In this document: positions 1 through 9,593 of the stretch, piece after piece | Numbering within the stretch: position 1 is the stretch's first letter | Layout: every line of letters begins with the position of its first letter | DNA from: Gemmataceae bacterium | GTDB lineage: Bacteria; Planctomycetota; Planctomycetia; Gemmatales; Gemmataceae | Assembly (NCBI GenBank): GCA_019636445.1 | Contig: JAHBXO010000009.1 | Location: 1-64,000 of the forward strand | Direction: 5' to 3' | DNA: 64,000 bases | The notes under the pieces: generated by a model | What the model was told of the DNA's origin: nothing | The model's input: the letters and a program-made list of their open reading frames with translations, nothing else | Databases searched by the model: none | Position numbers and translations under genes: made by a program

Positions 1-245
1 AAGCGATCGTGTTCCGCGAAACGGCCACGTTCGGCATTCGACGGACAACTGCGGCACGATCGAAGCTGGCACGTGAGTTCGCGACCGTCCAGACTCCCTG
101 GGGGCCGGTACGAGTCAAACACGGGCAGAATCCCGAGTTGACGATCGTCACGCCGGAATACGAAGACTGCGCACGGCTTGCACGGGAGCGCGGTGTGCCG
201 CTGCGCGAGGTGTTTGATACCGTTCGGCGAATGGCCAATCAATGA
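1..245 (+). CDS. larC: LarC, nickel-pincer cofactor nickel insertase (C-terminal fragment)
   Basis: This is the last ~80 codons of a gene that enters from outside the window; the reading frame is open from base 3. LarC inserts nickel into pyridinium-3,5-bisthiocarboxylate mononucleotide to finish the nickel-pincer cofactor of lactate racemase and related enzymes. The fragment has the family's C-terminal pattern: an ET-TFG-R strand, the TPWGPVRVK segment and the ending PEYEDCARLARERGVPLREV. The gene converges on the minus-strand gene that follows, with a strong hairpin between them. The N-terminal domain and the larB/larE neighbours cannot be seen. Confidence 0.85.
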   Translation, partial: AIVFRETATFGIRRTTAARSKLAREFATVQTPWGPVRVKHGQNPELTIVTPEYEDCARLARERGVPLREVFDTVRRMANQ

Positions 246-248
246 AAC

Positions 249-271
249 GGCCACCCCGTACTGGGGTGGCC
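249..271. terminator. Bidirectional hairpin terminator between convergent genes
   Basis: A perfect 9-bp stem (GGCCACCCC / GGGGTGGCC) with a 5-nt loop sits in the 48-bp gap between the stop of larC and the stop of the opposing gene. Short A and T stretches on both sides suit use from either strand. Confidence 0.7.
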
Positions 272-293
272 TGTTGGATGAACTCCGACCGAT

Positions 294-2645
294 TCACTTC
301 TTGCCGTTCTTGGTCTCGCTGGAACGAGCCGGTTTATTGCTCGGGGCCGGTACGCTTGGCTTGAAGGACGGCGAGGGTGACGACGGCTTGTAGCTCGGAG
401 CCGGCGTCGAACGGAAATTAGACGCTGGACGCGTTTCGACCTGTTGCGGAGCCGGCTTGTAGGACGGTGCCGGCGTGTAGGAGTGGGTGGTGGTCGGCGC
501 GGGGGCCGGCTTGAAGGACGGTGCCGGCGTAGGCGTGTAGGAGCGGGTGGTGGTCGGCGCGGGGGCCGGCTTGTAGGACGGCGTAGGAGTGTACGAGCCG
601 GTCGTGGTCGGCGCGGTGACCGGCTTGTAGGGTGAGGGCGTATACGTGCGGGTCGTGTTTGCTTCGGGGACCGGCGTGGTCATCGGGCGAGAAAACGATT
701 GTTGTGCTGCCGATTGTGATGGCGTGGAGAATGTCGATTGCGAAACAACTTCTCCTTTCGATTTCCCCGGCGGCGGAGTCGTCGGCTTGGCCGGCGGGGG
801 ATTTGATGGCTTCGGCAGCGGGGCCGGCGTCGGCTTGGGCGGCAGCGGGGCCGGCGTCGGCTTGGGCGAGGGTGGTAGCGGAGCCGGTGTGGGTTTCGGC
901 GTGGGCGGCAGCGGGGCCGGTGTGGGTTTCGGCGAAGGCGGCAGCGGGGCCGGGGCCGGCGCGGGTGCCGGATTTTGTCCCGCAACCGGGGGCTTCGGCG
1001 AAGGAATCGGCGTGGGTTTCGGTGTCGGTGCCGGATTTTGTCCCGCGATCGGCGGCTTCGGTGCCGGCGGCAACGGCTTCGTCGAAGGCATTGGTGTCGG
1101 TGTTGTCGGAACAGGGCCGGGCTTTGGCGTCGGCATCGGGGTCGTGGGCTTGACGGACGGGTTTTGTCCCGCAGGGGCCGGTGTCGGCTTCAACGCGGTG
1201 GGGGTTGGCTTGGTCGTCGGACTGCCGGCCGAGACGGTCGGCGGAGGGACGCTCTTCACTTTTTCTGTTGGCACTTGCGCCCGAACAACCGCTGTCTTGG
1301 GCACGTCCAGCTTCACCGCGCGCGGCGTATCGGTCCCTTTGAGAGGTACCTGACCGCGATCGGCGATGGAGGTCTCCAGTTGTTTCCGCTGGGCGGAAAC
1401 TTGCTTCAATTCCCTCGCGAATTGCTGCTCCTTGATCCGTTGTTCGGCTGCCAGTGGTTTGAGAGCGATTGCCTTATTCGTGGCAGCGACGTTCCCCAGG
1501 GTCGTCAGCATCGTCGTGTTGTTCGTCGTGTTGTTGATGATGTTGGTGTTGTTGGTCACGTTCGTCACATTCGTGATGTTGTTGACGACGATGTTCTGCT
1601 GGACGAGAGTGCGCGGAGGCCGGGCCACCGTGCCATTGAACCGACCGACATAGACATTGTTGATGCCAAGCGCCCACTGAGGTGTATTGCGGTACGCAAC
1701 CCGGTAGTAATCCCAGAGCGGATCATATCCAACCGAACGGCCGAAGCCGACCGAGACGCCGAATCCACTTCCGCCGATGTTGGACGCCCAGGCGGAGAAG
1801 CCGAGCGAGGTGTAGCGGTTTTCAAAATAGTCGCCGAAGTAGTAGCAACCCCAACCGCGGCGGACGAACAGCGAGGTGTAAAGCGCCGGTTCGCTCACGC
1901 AGATGGTGGGGGTGTAGACGAAGGCGGGGCGGTAGTAGACCGATCGGGGGAAGTAGACGGGTGCGAAGAGCACGCCGCGCTCGGCGAGGGGCATGTCCCA
2001 GTAGCCATCGATGAAGATGTAACCGGCCGGGGTCCAGCGATAGTGCGACGGTACCCAGCACCACCCGGGACGATGCGCGACCCAGACGCCCGGCCGCCAG
2101 ACGTAGCGGTGCGTGCGCCAGACCCACGTACCGGGGACGTAGACGTGCGCGTCGCTGGGGGCGGGAATCGAGGGCGCGAGTTCGAGGGGCACCGGGGGTG
2201 GTGCGAGGTATTCGATGTCGGCGCGTTCGGCTTCGGGCCGGGCTTCCTGCCAGAAACCATGCACCCATTGATAACCGTTCCGGACTTCGCGCCAGCTGCC
2301 GGGCACCCAGACGCGGCCGGGCGGCGGGACGCGCCAGAAGCCGCTAATCCAGATGAAGTCTTCGCGTTCCTCGTCGTAGTGCCAGTAGCCGGGCACCCAC
2401 TGGACGTTGTCGCCGTCGGGCTTCTGATCCGGTGGCAGTTCCTCGATGGCGTCGGGCGGCACCTTGCGGACCAGCACCGGATCCTTCTGGATTTCGAGGG
2501 TTGCGGCGAAGGCTTCGTGCACCGGGCCGCGGGCCAGTACTTCGACTTCCTGATTGGCTTGAGCGAGGCCGGAAGCCGGAGTGGCGATTGCGAGTCCGAT
2601 AGCGGTCAGACAGGCAGTGAAGAGGCGGGAGTAGCGGATTCGCAT
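294..2645 (-). CDS. Secreted WVPGYW-repeat protein with long proline-rich C-terminus
   Basis: This is a 783-residue protein. The ATG at 2645 is chosen because it opens a clear signal peptide (basic MRIRYSR, then a hydrophobic core ending [10 protein letters not shown]); the frame runs further upstream, but without signal-like sequence. Residues 82-220 carry repeated aromatic motifs (WVPGYW, WISGFW, WVPGSW, WVHGFW, VPGTWVW), which match the YXWGXW/WVPGYW repeats common in planctomycete secreted proteins. A Gly/Tyr-rich part follows (265-310), then an unusual Asn/Thr-rich stretch (352-378), a short charged helix (400-428) and about 350 residues of Pro/Ala/Thr/Lys repeats. It is probably a cell-surface or wall-associated protein; no enzymatic motif is visible. 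The DNA of the tail is internally repetitive. Confidence 0.8.
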   Translation of the reverse strand: MRIRYSRLFTACLTAIGLAIATPASGLAQANQEVEVLARGPVHEAFAATLEIQKDPVLVRKVPPDAIEELPPDQKPDGDNVQWVPGYWHYDEEREDFIWISGFWRVPPPGRVWVPGSWREVRNGYQWVHGFWQEARPEAERADIEYLAPPPVPLELAPSIPAPSDAHVYVPGTWVWRTHRYVWRPGVWVAHRPGWCWVPSHYRWTPAGYIFIDGYWDMPLAERGVLFAPVYFPRSVYYRPAFVYTPTICVSEPALYTSLFVRRGWGCYYFGDYFENRYTSLGFSAWASNIGGSGFGVSVGFGRSVGYDPLWDYYRVAYRNTPQWALGINNVYVGRFNGTVARPPRTLVQQNIVVNNITNVTNVTNNTNIINNTTNNTTMLTTLGNVAATNKAIALKPLAAEQRIKEQQFARELKQVSAQRKQLETSIADRGQVPLKGTDTPRAVKLDVPKTAVVRAQVPTEKVKSVPPPTVSAGSPTTKPTPTALKPTPAPAGQNPSVKPTTPMPTPKPGPVPTTPTPMPSTKPLPPAPKPPIAGQNPAPTPKPTPIPSPKPPVAGQNPAPAPAPAPLPPSPKPTPAPLPPTPKPTPAPLPPSPKPTPAPLPPKPTPAPLPKPSNPPPAKPTTPPPGKSKGEVVSQSTFSTPSQSAAQQSFSRPMTTPVPEANTTRTYTPSPYKPVTAPTTTGSYTPTPSYKPAPAPTTTRSYTPTPAPSFKPAPAPTTTHSYTPAPSYKPAPQQVETRPASNFRSTPAPSYKPSSPSPSFKPSVPAPSNKPARSSETKNGKK
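817..960 (-). repeat. Tandem 33-bp repeats encoding [11 protein letters not shown] units
   Basis: Within the secreted protein the DNA repeats in steps of about 33 bp, each unit encoding an 11-residue proline-rich motif with small variations ([22 protein letters not shown]). Looser [21 protein letters not shown] repeats follow at about 430-640. Such tracts tend to change length by slippage or recombination. Confidence 0.75.
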
Positions 2646-2921
2646 GGCGAAACCCTCGAAGGGGCCGGACTCGCGGGGATAGTCACATACACGATCGCGT
2701 AAGTTTGAAGAACTTGCGCGTTTTCCAAAATCTTGGAGGTTGGACTTTGCGGGTTGTAACAGCGTCAACCTAACCGTGCCGGACCGACTTCGCAATCCGA
2801 AAGTCCGATCATACCCGAACGGCGGACAGGAAGCCGGGAAGTTTCGTCGCTTCCGGCACCCCAAATTTCGTAAAGCATGTAGAATTAGGCAGATTCCATC
2901 GCGTTCCGGGGTGCCGTACCG

Positions 2922-4244
2922 GTGAATTCCGCCAAGGTCCGCTACGCTGCGCTCACGGATGTGGGTGCCAAGCGAAGCCACAACCAGGATGCGTGCGCGG
3001 TCCAACTGGCGCCGGACGACCCGCTGTTCCTGTCCCAGGGGCACATCTTCATCGTCGCCGACGGGATGGGTGGCCATGCGGTCGGCGAAAAGGCCAGTGC
3101 CAAAGCCATCCGCGATATCCCGCTGACTTATCAGAAACACGTTCCGCAGGAAGGCGTGGTGCCGGCGATTCGCCGTTCCTTCACGGAAGCCAACGCCGAT
3201 ATCTTTGACATCGGTCAGAAGAATCCCGAATTCAAAGGCCTCGGCACCACGGGGACCGCGCTGTTTCTCCGTTCCGAAGGTGCTTGGATCGGCCATGTGG
3301 GCGATAGCCGTGCGTATCGCATCCGCGCTGGCAAAGTCGAGCAACTCACGTTCGACCATTCATGGGTCTGGGAGATCGCCCGACGCCAGGGGATCGATCC
3401 GGATCAACTCGGAGACTTCAAGAAGAATGTCATCGTCCGTTCGCTGGGGCCGGACGAGCAGGTCGAAGTCGATATCGAAGGCCCGCATCCTCTCCAGCCC
3501 GGCGATTCCTTCCTGTTGTGCAGCGATGGTCTGACGAACGAAGTGGCCGCCGACGAGATCGGATCCGTCGTGATGGCGCTCCCGCCCGAGGAGGCGGCCA
3601 AGTTCCTGATTGCCTTGGCCAACATCCGAGGTGGTCGGGACAACATCACATGCATCATCGTTCAGACGCCCGGCGGCGACGTGGGCGGTGCCGCAGTCGT
3701 CGCGAAAACACCGGGGCGATTCCGAAAAGCGTTGAAGTCCTGGGATCGCTTCCTTCCGTGGCCGTATACCTTCCTCGGCTTGGGTTCGCTTTGCGCGGTG
3801 ATCTCGCTCGTCCTGCAGATGCAGGAGATCTCCAGTGCCGCGATCCCCTTGTTCGGCACGGCGGCACTCTTGATCGTCGTCGGCGTCGTGGGGTTGGCTC
3901 TGCTCCTGCAAAACGACAAGGCTGAATCCGCAGCGGGATCGCCGTCCGGCACTCAGTTGCACGTCTATAAGACCTACCCCTTCGAAATCGGCTCGGCATT
4001 ACTGGATCGGTTCGATGAAAAAGACAACGAATTGAAGGACGTTCTCAAAGACCACCCGGAGGTGGACTGGGCAACGCACGGCAAACACGCCGCGGAAGCC
4101 GCCGCGAAGCGCGGGCAATCGGATTGGACTGGATCGCTCGCGGCGAAGTGCCGGGCGATCCAGGTTTTAGCCGCGATCTACAATCAGGAACGGGGCCGGG
4201 GCGAGGAATTCCGCCCGAACTGGGACAATCCGAAGGGCAACTGA
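2922..4244 (+). CDS. PP2C-family Ser/Thr phosphatase with C-terminal membrane anchor
   Basis: A 440-residue Stp/PrpC-type phosphatase with a GTG start. Metal-binding motifs are intact: D23 in HNQDA, DGMGGH (47-52), GDSRAYR (127-133), SDGLTNE (201-207) and GRDNIT (238-243). These predict Mn/Mg-dependent removal of phosphate from Ser/Thr, in opposition to Hanks-type kinases such as the one at 48643-52980. Two hydrophobic segments follow (about 282-300 and 308-329), so the catalytic domain is probably held at the inner face of the cytoplasmic membrane. The last ~110 residues are charged and match no domain I recognise. The gene is divergent from the secreted repeat protein across 276 bp that must hold both promoters. 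Confidence 0.9.
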   Translation: MNSAKVRYAALTDVGAKRSHNQDACAVQLAPDDPLFLSQGHIFIVADGMGGHAVGEKASAKAIRDIPLTYQKHVPQEGVVPAIRRSFTEANADIFDIGQKNPEFKGLGTTGTALFLRSEGAWIGHVGDSRAYRIRAGKVEQLTFDHSWVWEIARRQGIDPDQLGDFKKNVIVRSLGPDEQVEVDIEGPHPLQPGDSFLLCSDGLTNEVAADEIGSVVMALPPEEAAKFLIALANIRGGRDNITCIIVQTPGGDVGGAAVVAKTPGRFRKALKSWDRFLPWPYTFLGLGSLCAVISLVLQMQEISSAAIPLFGTAALLIVVGVVGLALLLQNDKAESAAGSPSGTQLHVYKTYPFEIGSALLDRFDEKDNELKDVLKDHPEVDWATHGKHAAEAAAKRGQSDWTGSLAAKCRAIQVLAAIYNQERGRGEEFRPNWDNPKGN

Positions 4245-4253
4245 CCGTGGGCC

Positions 4254-4278
4254 GTGCGACGGCGTAATACCGTCGCAC
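4254..4278. terminator. Bidirectional hairpin terminator
   Basis: A perfect 9-bp stem GTGCGACGG / CCGTCGCAC with a 7-nt loop lies between the convergent ends of the PP2C gene and glgP. Confidence 0.7.
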
Positions 4279-4295
4279 GACCGGCCTTCCCGTTT

Positions 4296-6863
4296 CTAAC
4301 CCCAGGTCACAAGTCCCGGCTCGAACGAGTGATTCAGGTTCGGATGCTTCGGCAGCACTCGGACGCCGAAACCGAACTGGCCGCTCGCCGAACACGGCAC
4401 CGTTCCGTGATAGGTGATCCACTGGCCGTCCACCGTGCCGTTCGGCGATAGGGCGTAGGGCTTGGGATCGTGGATCTCACCCATCGCGTCGAGCAGGCCG
4501 TAGCACATCTGCACTTCCACATCGCCGGGGTGGATTTCTCCGAGGTGGACCTTCACCTTGACCGGAAAGCTGGTGCCGACCCGGAGCGTTTCGCCGTGGG
4601 GCGCTTCGACCGCATCGACCCGCACGTGGCTCCAACGTTCCATGAGTTGCCTCCGCCAGGCCGAGAGTTCGCGAGCGTCTTTGAGTTGGTCCGCGGCGAG
4701 AACCACGTGGCGGCGGTGGCTGGGGAGGTAGCACTTTTCCGCGTATTCCTCCACCATCCGGTTCGTATTGAACATCGGCACGAGCGTGGCGATCGACTTC
4801 TTCATGCGTCGGATCCACTGCCGCGGCAGTCCGTCGGATCCACGCTGCCAGAACATCGGCAGGACTTCCTTCTCGAGCAGTTCGTACAGGGCGCGGCTTT
4901 CGACATCATCCTGGTAGTCGAGATTCGTTTCGGGATACTCTTCCCCGGAGCCGATCGCCCAGCCGTTTTCGCCGTCGTACCCTTCGCACCACCAACCGTC
5001 GAGGATGCTGAGATTCAAACCGCCATTGACGGCGACCTTCATGCCGCTGGTGCCGCTGGCCTCGTGCGGTCGGCGCGGGTTGTTCAGCCACACGTCCACG
5101 CCCTGCACGAGATAACGTGCGACGTTCATTTCGTAGTCTTCGAGAAAGACGATGCGCCGCCGGAATTCCTCGCGCTTGGCATACTGGACGACGCGGGCGA
5201 TGAGTTCCTTGCCCCCGTTGTCCTTGGGGTGCGCTTTGCCGGAAAAAATGAACTGGATCGGCCGCTGGGAATTGTTGAGCAGATCCATCAGCCGGTCGAT
5301 GTCGCGGAAGACCAGATCGCCGCGCTTATAAGTGGCGAAACGGCGGGCGAAACCGACAGTCAGCGCTTCGGGGTCGAGGACCTCGTCGGCTCGCTCGACT
5401 TCCGCCTGGGGCGCGCCGCGGCGCTTCAATTGGTGTTTGAGACGGGTGCGTGCGAGCGCGATGAGCCGCTCGCGGCATCGCTCGTGAGTGCGCCAAAGCT
5501 CGGCGTCGGGGATCGACTCGACCCGCTTCCAGATGGCGAAGTTGGTGGGTTCCTCTTCCCAATGGACGCCGATGTAGCGGTCGAAGAGTCCGGCCAGATC
5601 CGGCGCGAGCCAGGTCTGCGTGTGAACGCCGTTGGTAATCGAGCCGATGGGCACTTCGCCCGCGGGCAGCGTCGGCCAGACACCGTTCCACATCTTCCGC
5701 GACACGACGCCGTGCAAGGCGCTCACCCCGTTGGAAGTGTTCGCGAGCTTGATCGCAAGCACGGTCATGCTGAACGGTTCGTGAATGTCGTCGGGAAGGA
5801 TGCGGCCCAAACCATAGAAGTCGCGCTTGTCGATGCCGAGCTTGCCCATGAACTCGCCGAAGTATTGTTCGATCATGGCCGGAGGAAACGCATCGTTCCC
5901 CGCCGGCACCGGCGTATGCGTTGTGAAGCAGGTCCCGGCCTTGACCGCCTCCGCTGCCACGGCGAACGGCACCTGCTGCTCCTCCATCATCACGCGAATC
6001 CGCTCCAGGCTCACGAAAGCCGCGTGACCCTCGTTCATGTGGCAAACCGTCGGGTTCTGCCCGATCGCCCGCAGCGCCCGGATGCCCCCGATGCCGAGGA
6101 TGATCTCCTGCTGGATACGAGTGTGCGAGTCGCCGCCGTACAACTGGGATGTGATCTGCCGGTCGGCCGGCGCATTCTGCGGGATGTTCGCGTCCAACAG
6201 GTACAGCGGCACACGGCCAACCTGGATGCGCCAGATACGCAGATGAACGTCGCGGCCCGGCAACGGCGCGCTCACGATGATCGGCTGACCGTCAGCGCCG
6301 AGTTCCGGAATCAGCGGCAGGGTGAAGAAATCGTTCTCCGGGTATCGCTCCTGCTGCCAGCCGTCGACGTTCAGGTACTGGCGGAAGTAGCCCTCGCGGT
6401 ACATCAGGCTGACGCCGACCAGCGGCAGGCCGAGGTCGCTGGCGCTTTTCAAGTGGTCGCCGGCGAGGACGCCAAGGCCGCCCGAATAGATCGGCACACT
6501 CTCGTGCAGTCCGAATTCGGCGGAGAAGTACGCGATCTTGGAACTGGAATCGGCGTGATGGTTCGTTTGGAACCAGGTCGGTGCCTTGAGGTAGTGTTCC
6601 AGCTGGGCCGCAACGCGGTCCATGTGCGCGAGAAAACCGTCGTCCTCCACCAATTCGTCGAAGCGTTTCTGTTCCAGCGTGGTCAGGAGTCGGATAGGGC
6701 TATGGTCCAGCGCTTCGAACAGGTCCGGATTGATCCGGCGGAAGAGCGCGACGGCTTCGGCGTTCCAGCACCACCAGAGGTTGTTCGCAAGCGTTTGCAG
6801 CGGCTTGAGGCGTTCGGGAATGCTCGGCAGGACGGTGAACGAACGGATCGTGCGAACGGGCAT
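4296..6863 (-). CDS. glgP: Alpha-glucan (glycogen) phosphorylase with DUF3417 N-terminus
   Basis: An 855-residue enzyme that splits alpha-1,4-glucan with phosphate to release glucose-1-phosphate. The N-terminus (LQTLANNLWWCWNAEA) is the DUF3417 domain of the TIGR02094-type bacterial/archaeal phosphorylases, which are shorter and distinct from animal GlgP/MalP. Near residue 608 the segment EASGTSGMKVAVNGGLN holds the pyridoxal-phosphate lysine, and LSILDGWWCEGYDG follows as in this subfamily. The tail (from ~760) resembles the C-terminal all-beta extension. No other glycogen gene is adjacent. The gene is transcribed alone or as the end of the minus-strand run; 424 bp separate it from the upstream channel gene. 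Confidence 0.93.
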   Translation of the reverse strand: MPVRTIRSFTVLPSIPERLKPLQTLANNLWWCWNAEAVALFRRINPDLFEALDHSPIRLLTTLEQKRFDELVEDDGFLAHMDRVAAQLEHYLKAPTWFQTNHHADSSSKIAYFSAEFGLHESVPIYSGGLGVLAGDHLKSASDLGLPLVGVSLMYREGYFRQYLNVDGWQQERYPENDFFTLPLIPELGADGQPIIVSAPLPGRDVHLRIWRIQVGRVPLYLLDANIPQNAPADRQITSQLYGGDSHTRIQQEIILGIGGIRALRAIGQNPTVCHMNEGHAAFVSLERIRVMMEEQQVPFAVAAEAVKAGTCFTTHTPVPAGNDAFPPAMIEQYFGEFMGKLGIDKRDFYGLGRILPDDIHEPFSMTVLAIKLANTSNGVSALHGVVSRKMWNGVWPTLPAGEVPIGSITNGVHTQTWLAPDLAGLFDRYIGVHWEEEPTNFAIWKRVESIPDAELWRTHERCRERLIALARTRLKHQLKRRGAPQAEVERADEVLDPEALTVGFARRFATYKRGDLVFRDIDRLMDLLNNSQRPIQFIFSGKAHPKDNGGKELIARVVQYAKREEFRRRIVFLEDYEMNVARYLVQGVDVWLNNPRRPHEASGTSGMKVAVNGGLNLSILDGWWCEGYDGENGWAIGSGEEYPETNLDYQDDVESRALYELLEKEVLPMFWQRGSDGLPRQWIRRMKKSIATLVPMFNTNRMVEEYAEKCYLPSHRRHVVLAADQLKDARELSAWRRQLMERWSHVRVDAVEAPHGETLRVGTSFPVKVKVHLGEIHPGDVEVQMCYGLLDAMGEIHDPKPYALSPNGTVDGQWITYHGTVPCSASGQFGFGVRVLPKHPNLNHSFEPGLVTWG

Positions 6864-7287
6864 GAATGCTCCTCAGCTCCGGAAACGGAGACACCGCGGG
6901 GAACGACCGCGGTGCGCAATCGGCGAACAGGGGAGAGCTGTGCGTCTGGCAGGATAGCGATTCTGGGTCGACTTTTCAAGGCGAACTGCTCGCCGATGTG
7001 CGGCGTTGAACTGCGAATCCTCACAATCCGGATGAACGAGGTGGTTGCGAAGCCAACTTGTTTTTTCGACAACGCAGCCACCCCTCCGCGAAATGATGCT
7101 TTCGAACCGAAATCATGTTCGGATTCGCCACAAACGATATCGGAATCAATGGTTCGGATGCGGCATCTTGTCTGAAATCTCTCCGCCAGTGACCAAATGG
7201 AAAACCTCTCGACGCGTTCCACACACGTAATGGAAACTCAACAGGGAATGGAACACCGTTCCGTTCGCCAAGCATCGGAAACCGCTT
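6864..7287. other. Intergenic region upstream of glgP
   Basis: This 424-bp stretch separates the end of the bestrophin-like gene from glgP. Frames here are short and show no protein-like pattern. It is less GC-rich than its surroundings, which suits a promoter region for glgP, but no clear -35/-10 pair can be assigned for this phylum. No repeat or RNA gene was recognised. Confidence 0.5.
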
Positions 7288-8181
7288 TTATCGGCTCCGC
7301 GGTGCCACGATTGTGTTCAGGGCCTGGTCGCCATATCCGAGGTCGCCCAGGATCTGCTCGGCCGATTTTCGGATCGTCTCGCAGAACCGGGTCAGTGCCA
7401 GGTCGTCCCCGTCCTTGCCGAACGGCTCTTCGACGTCTTCGGCGGTCATCTCGATACCGAGGAGGAAGTAGGCGAGCAGCGCGACGACGCCGATGGCCAT
7501 GTAGCCGTATTCGCCAGCCATGAACCACGGCGCGGAGGCGAGGTAGAGGATCGTGCCGTGGCGCAGAAGGGCTCGGTAGGACAGCGGGACGGGCGAGGAG
7601 CGGATGCGCTCGCAGGCCCCGCTGACGTCCATGAGCGCCTTGGCGTGCGGGTCGATCAGGAGCAGGTCGAATTCGGTCAGTTGGCCGCCGGCACGCCAGG
7701 CAAAAAGTTGTGCGTAAACCCTTTCGGCGAAGTGCAACGGCACGTGAGCCGGTTCGGCGGTTTCCCGTTCGTATCCCGGTACGGTCTGGAGCGGCTGTCC
7801 GCCCCGCAGGTGGTTGCGCAGGGCGACGGCGAAACCGACGACGAGCCGGCCCACTTGCCGGCGCTCTTCCGGATCGGATCGGGCGAACGTCGCGACTTTC
7901 AAGCAGAGATTGCGCGAATCGTTGATGAGCTGGCCCCAGAGCTTGCGGGCTTCCCACCAGCGATCGTAAGCCTGGACGTTGCGGAAGCCGAGGAGGACGC
8001 CGAGGAGGATCCCGTTGACGACGGCCATGTCGCCGATCCACTTAGGGAAGTTCCAGTGCTCAAGGTCCGAGAGATATTTGACGATGAACGAATAGACCAC
8101 GACCAGGAAGACGGTCGCGTCGAGGCGTTTCCAGACCGGTAGCGGGGGCCATATTCGCCAGAAGAGCGAAGGTCGTTCCAT
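7288..8181 (-). CDS. Bestrophin-family (UPF0187) membrane channel protein
   Basis: A 297-residue inner-membrane protein of the bacterial bestrophin family, whose members form pentameric anion (or cation) channels. Signs are the N-terminal hydrophobic segments (ATVFLVVVYSFIVKYL; NGILLGVLLGFRN), the conserved FRNVQAYDRWWEARKLWG stretch, and the C-terminal AYFLLGIEMTAEDVEEPFG followed by acidic residues, which matches the bestrophin Ca-clasp-like signature. It lies downstream of a beta-carbonic anhydrase and a broken antiporter gene in the same orientation. Some bestrophins of photosynthetic organisms conduct bicarbonate, so a bicarbonate role is an attractive inference here, not a demonstrated one. 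Confidence 0.85.
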   Translation of the reverse strand: MERPSLFWRIWPPLPVWKRLDATVFLVVVYSFIVKYLSDLEHWNFPKWIGDMAVVNGILLGVLLGFRNVQAYDRWWEARKLWGQLINDSRNLCLKVATFARSDPEERRQVGRLVVGFAVALRNHLRGGQPLQTVPGYERETAEPAHVPLHFAERVYAQLFAWRAGGQLTEFDLLLIDPHAKALMDVSGACERIRSSPVPLSYRALLRHGTILYLASAPWFMAGEYGYMAIGVVALLAYFLLGIEMTAEDVEEPFGKDGDDLALTRFCETIRKSAEQILGDLGYGDQALNTIVAPRSR

Positions 8182-8256
8182 GGGGCGGGCAATCCCTAGC
8201 CGTTGACCGACGGGATTCGCGGCGTAACAGCGGGGATACTATAGTTGCCCGCTTTA

Positions 8257-8690
8257 GACGACCAAGACGGGATAGCGGGACGCGAGGTCGAGATTTGTTT
8301 GGCTTGCGAGTCGAGCAGGCCCGCCTCTGAGACGCAGCCGATGATGACGAAGAGGCCGATGAAGAACAGGATCATGGACCATACGCCTTCTTGATGGCTT
8401 CGTCGCGGTAGATGCCGCTGACGAACGGGCGAGCGTACCGCTGGCGAAGGGGACGAAATCCAATCTCACGCCGAGTGCCCGGCTTCGTCCTTGAAGACGC
8501 CCATGCCCAGCGCGAACGACACGCACAACAGCGCGCCCAGCAGGGCCGCGAGGCACTTGTTCATCCAGTCGAAGCCGATCGCCACGTAGGTGAGCGTCAT
8601 GATGCCGCCGAGGACGAGCATCGGCAGCACGGGTTTGACGACTTCCGGAACAGGGGCCGTGGCGGCTTCGGCGAACAGGAGCGGAAGCAT
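8257..8690 (-). pseudogene. Decayed ArsB/NhaD-type ion antiporter (permease)
   Basis: Two pieces of one permease are readable in different frames. Bases 8690 to 8466 encode 74 residues with a hydrophobic start and MNKCLAALLGALLCVSFALG, the usual opening of ArsB/NhaD/SLC13-like permeases, then stop. At about 8382-8290, in another frame with no start, comes WSMILFFIGLFVIIGCVSE plus AGLL, which matches the later FFIGLF-hallmark helix of the same superfamily. The intervening sequence and all remaining helices are gone, since intact members exceed 400 residues. This is a truncated, frameshifted relic between the carbonic anhydrase and bestrophin genes. The alternative, a functional 74-residue membrane peptide, seems unlikely. 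Confidence 0.7.
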
Positions 8691-8723
8691 GACACGTTTC
8701 GTGGCGGATTCGGAACGTTCGAA

Positions 8724-9581
8724 TTATTCGATGCGCAGCATCCGGCGGATCATGTCGCTCTTCGCGATCTGAAGGCCGAGCTTGTCGAAGCCATCGCTGT
8801 TTTCGGGCGGGGCCGCGAGTTGCACGTTCGTATCATTTTGGGATTTCTGCGTGAGCGAGACGCACCGCGTGACGAGATTGTAAACTCCGTAGGCGACGGC
8901 GAGCTGCGGCCCCATGCTGTGGCAGAATTCCTTCTTCAGGCTCGCCGCCATCATGGCGGTGTTCAAGACCACGGCGGTCTCGCGCAGGGCGTCCTCGTAG
9001 CCCGGGATTTGTTCCACGTCCTGCGAGTAGACCTGCTCGAGCGCCCGATGCGCCGCCCGCACGGCGACGAGGATGCGCTCCAGCACGGCGCGGAGCGGAT
9101 GGCTCGTCGCGAAATCCAGATACATGTGCGGTTCCATGAACGCCTTCACCGCGCCCGCGACCGCCCCGCAACCGGTGTGGCCGAGCACCACCAGCAACCG
9201 CAAGCTGCCGCCCAGATTCGACACCGCGAAGTCGAGGCTGCCGAGGCATTCCGCCCCGAGGACGTTCCCGGCGACGCGCACGACGAACAGATCGTTCGCC
9301 GCCTGGCTGAAGATCAGTTCGATCGGCACGCGGGCGTCGGCGCAACCGAGCACGGCGGCGAAGGGCGTCTGCTTCGGTGCCGTGCCGTCCGCCTTCGCCA
9401 ACCCGAGCGCCTCGGCGTTCAGCGTGATGACGTGCGGTTCGGTCTGCGTCCGGCGATGGATGTCCGAAACACTCGCGAACGCGCGATTGCCATCCTCGAG
9501 CCGTTTCCACGCGGCCTTCGCGGTCTTGGGAGGCTTGGCGGACGCGGCGTCCGGATCGATGCGGTAGACCAGATCGAACAT
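8724..9581 (-). CDS. Beta-class carbonic anhydrase
   Basis: A 285-residue enzyme that interconverts CO2 and bicarbonate. The zinc and catalytic motifs are complete: CADAR at 80-84 (Cys80, the Asp82-Arg84 dyad) and HTGCG at 135-139 (His135, Cys138). It is longer than the typical ~220 residues because of an N-terminal helix region and a C-terminal extension of about 60 residues. It follows scpB by 12 bp and precedes the antiporter relic and bestrophin gene, suggesting an inorganic-carbon/pH module at the end of a long operon. Confidence 0.92.
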   Translation of the reverse strand: MFDLVYRIDPDAASAKPPKTAKAAWKRLEDGNRAFASVSDIHRRTQTEPHVITLNAEALGLAKADGTAPKQTPFAAVLGCADARVPIELIFSQAANDLFVVRVAGNVLGAECLGSLDFAVSNLGGSLRLLVVLGHTGCGAVAGAVKAFMEPHMYLDFATSHPLRAVLERILVAVRAAHRALEQVYSQDVEQIPGYEDALRETAVVLNTAMMAASLKKEFCHSMGPQLAVAYGVYNLVTRCVSLTQKSQNDTNVQLAAPPENSDGFDKLGLQIAKSDMIRRMLRIE

Positions 9582-9593
9582 GGCGGATTTCCC

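Noticed and set aside
975..2702. Long plus-strand frame (575 codons) across the secreted repeat protein
   Set aside because: It is Arg-rich antisense sequence with no domain; the opposite strand has a signal peptide and clear WVPGYW repeats. GC-rich genomes often show such mirror frames.
4470..7175. 901-codon plus-strand frame over glgP
   Set aside because: The minus strand encodes a full phosphorylase with PLP motif; the plus frame is its shadow.
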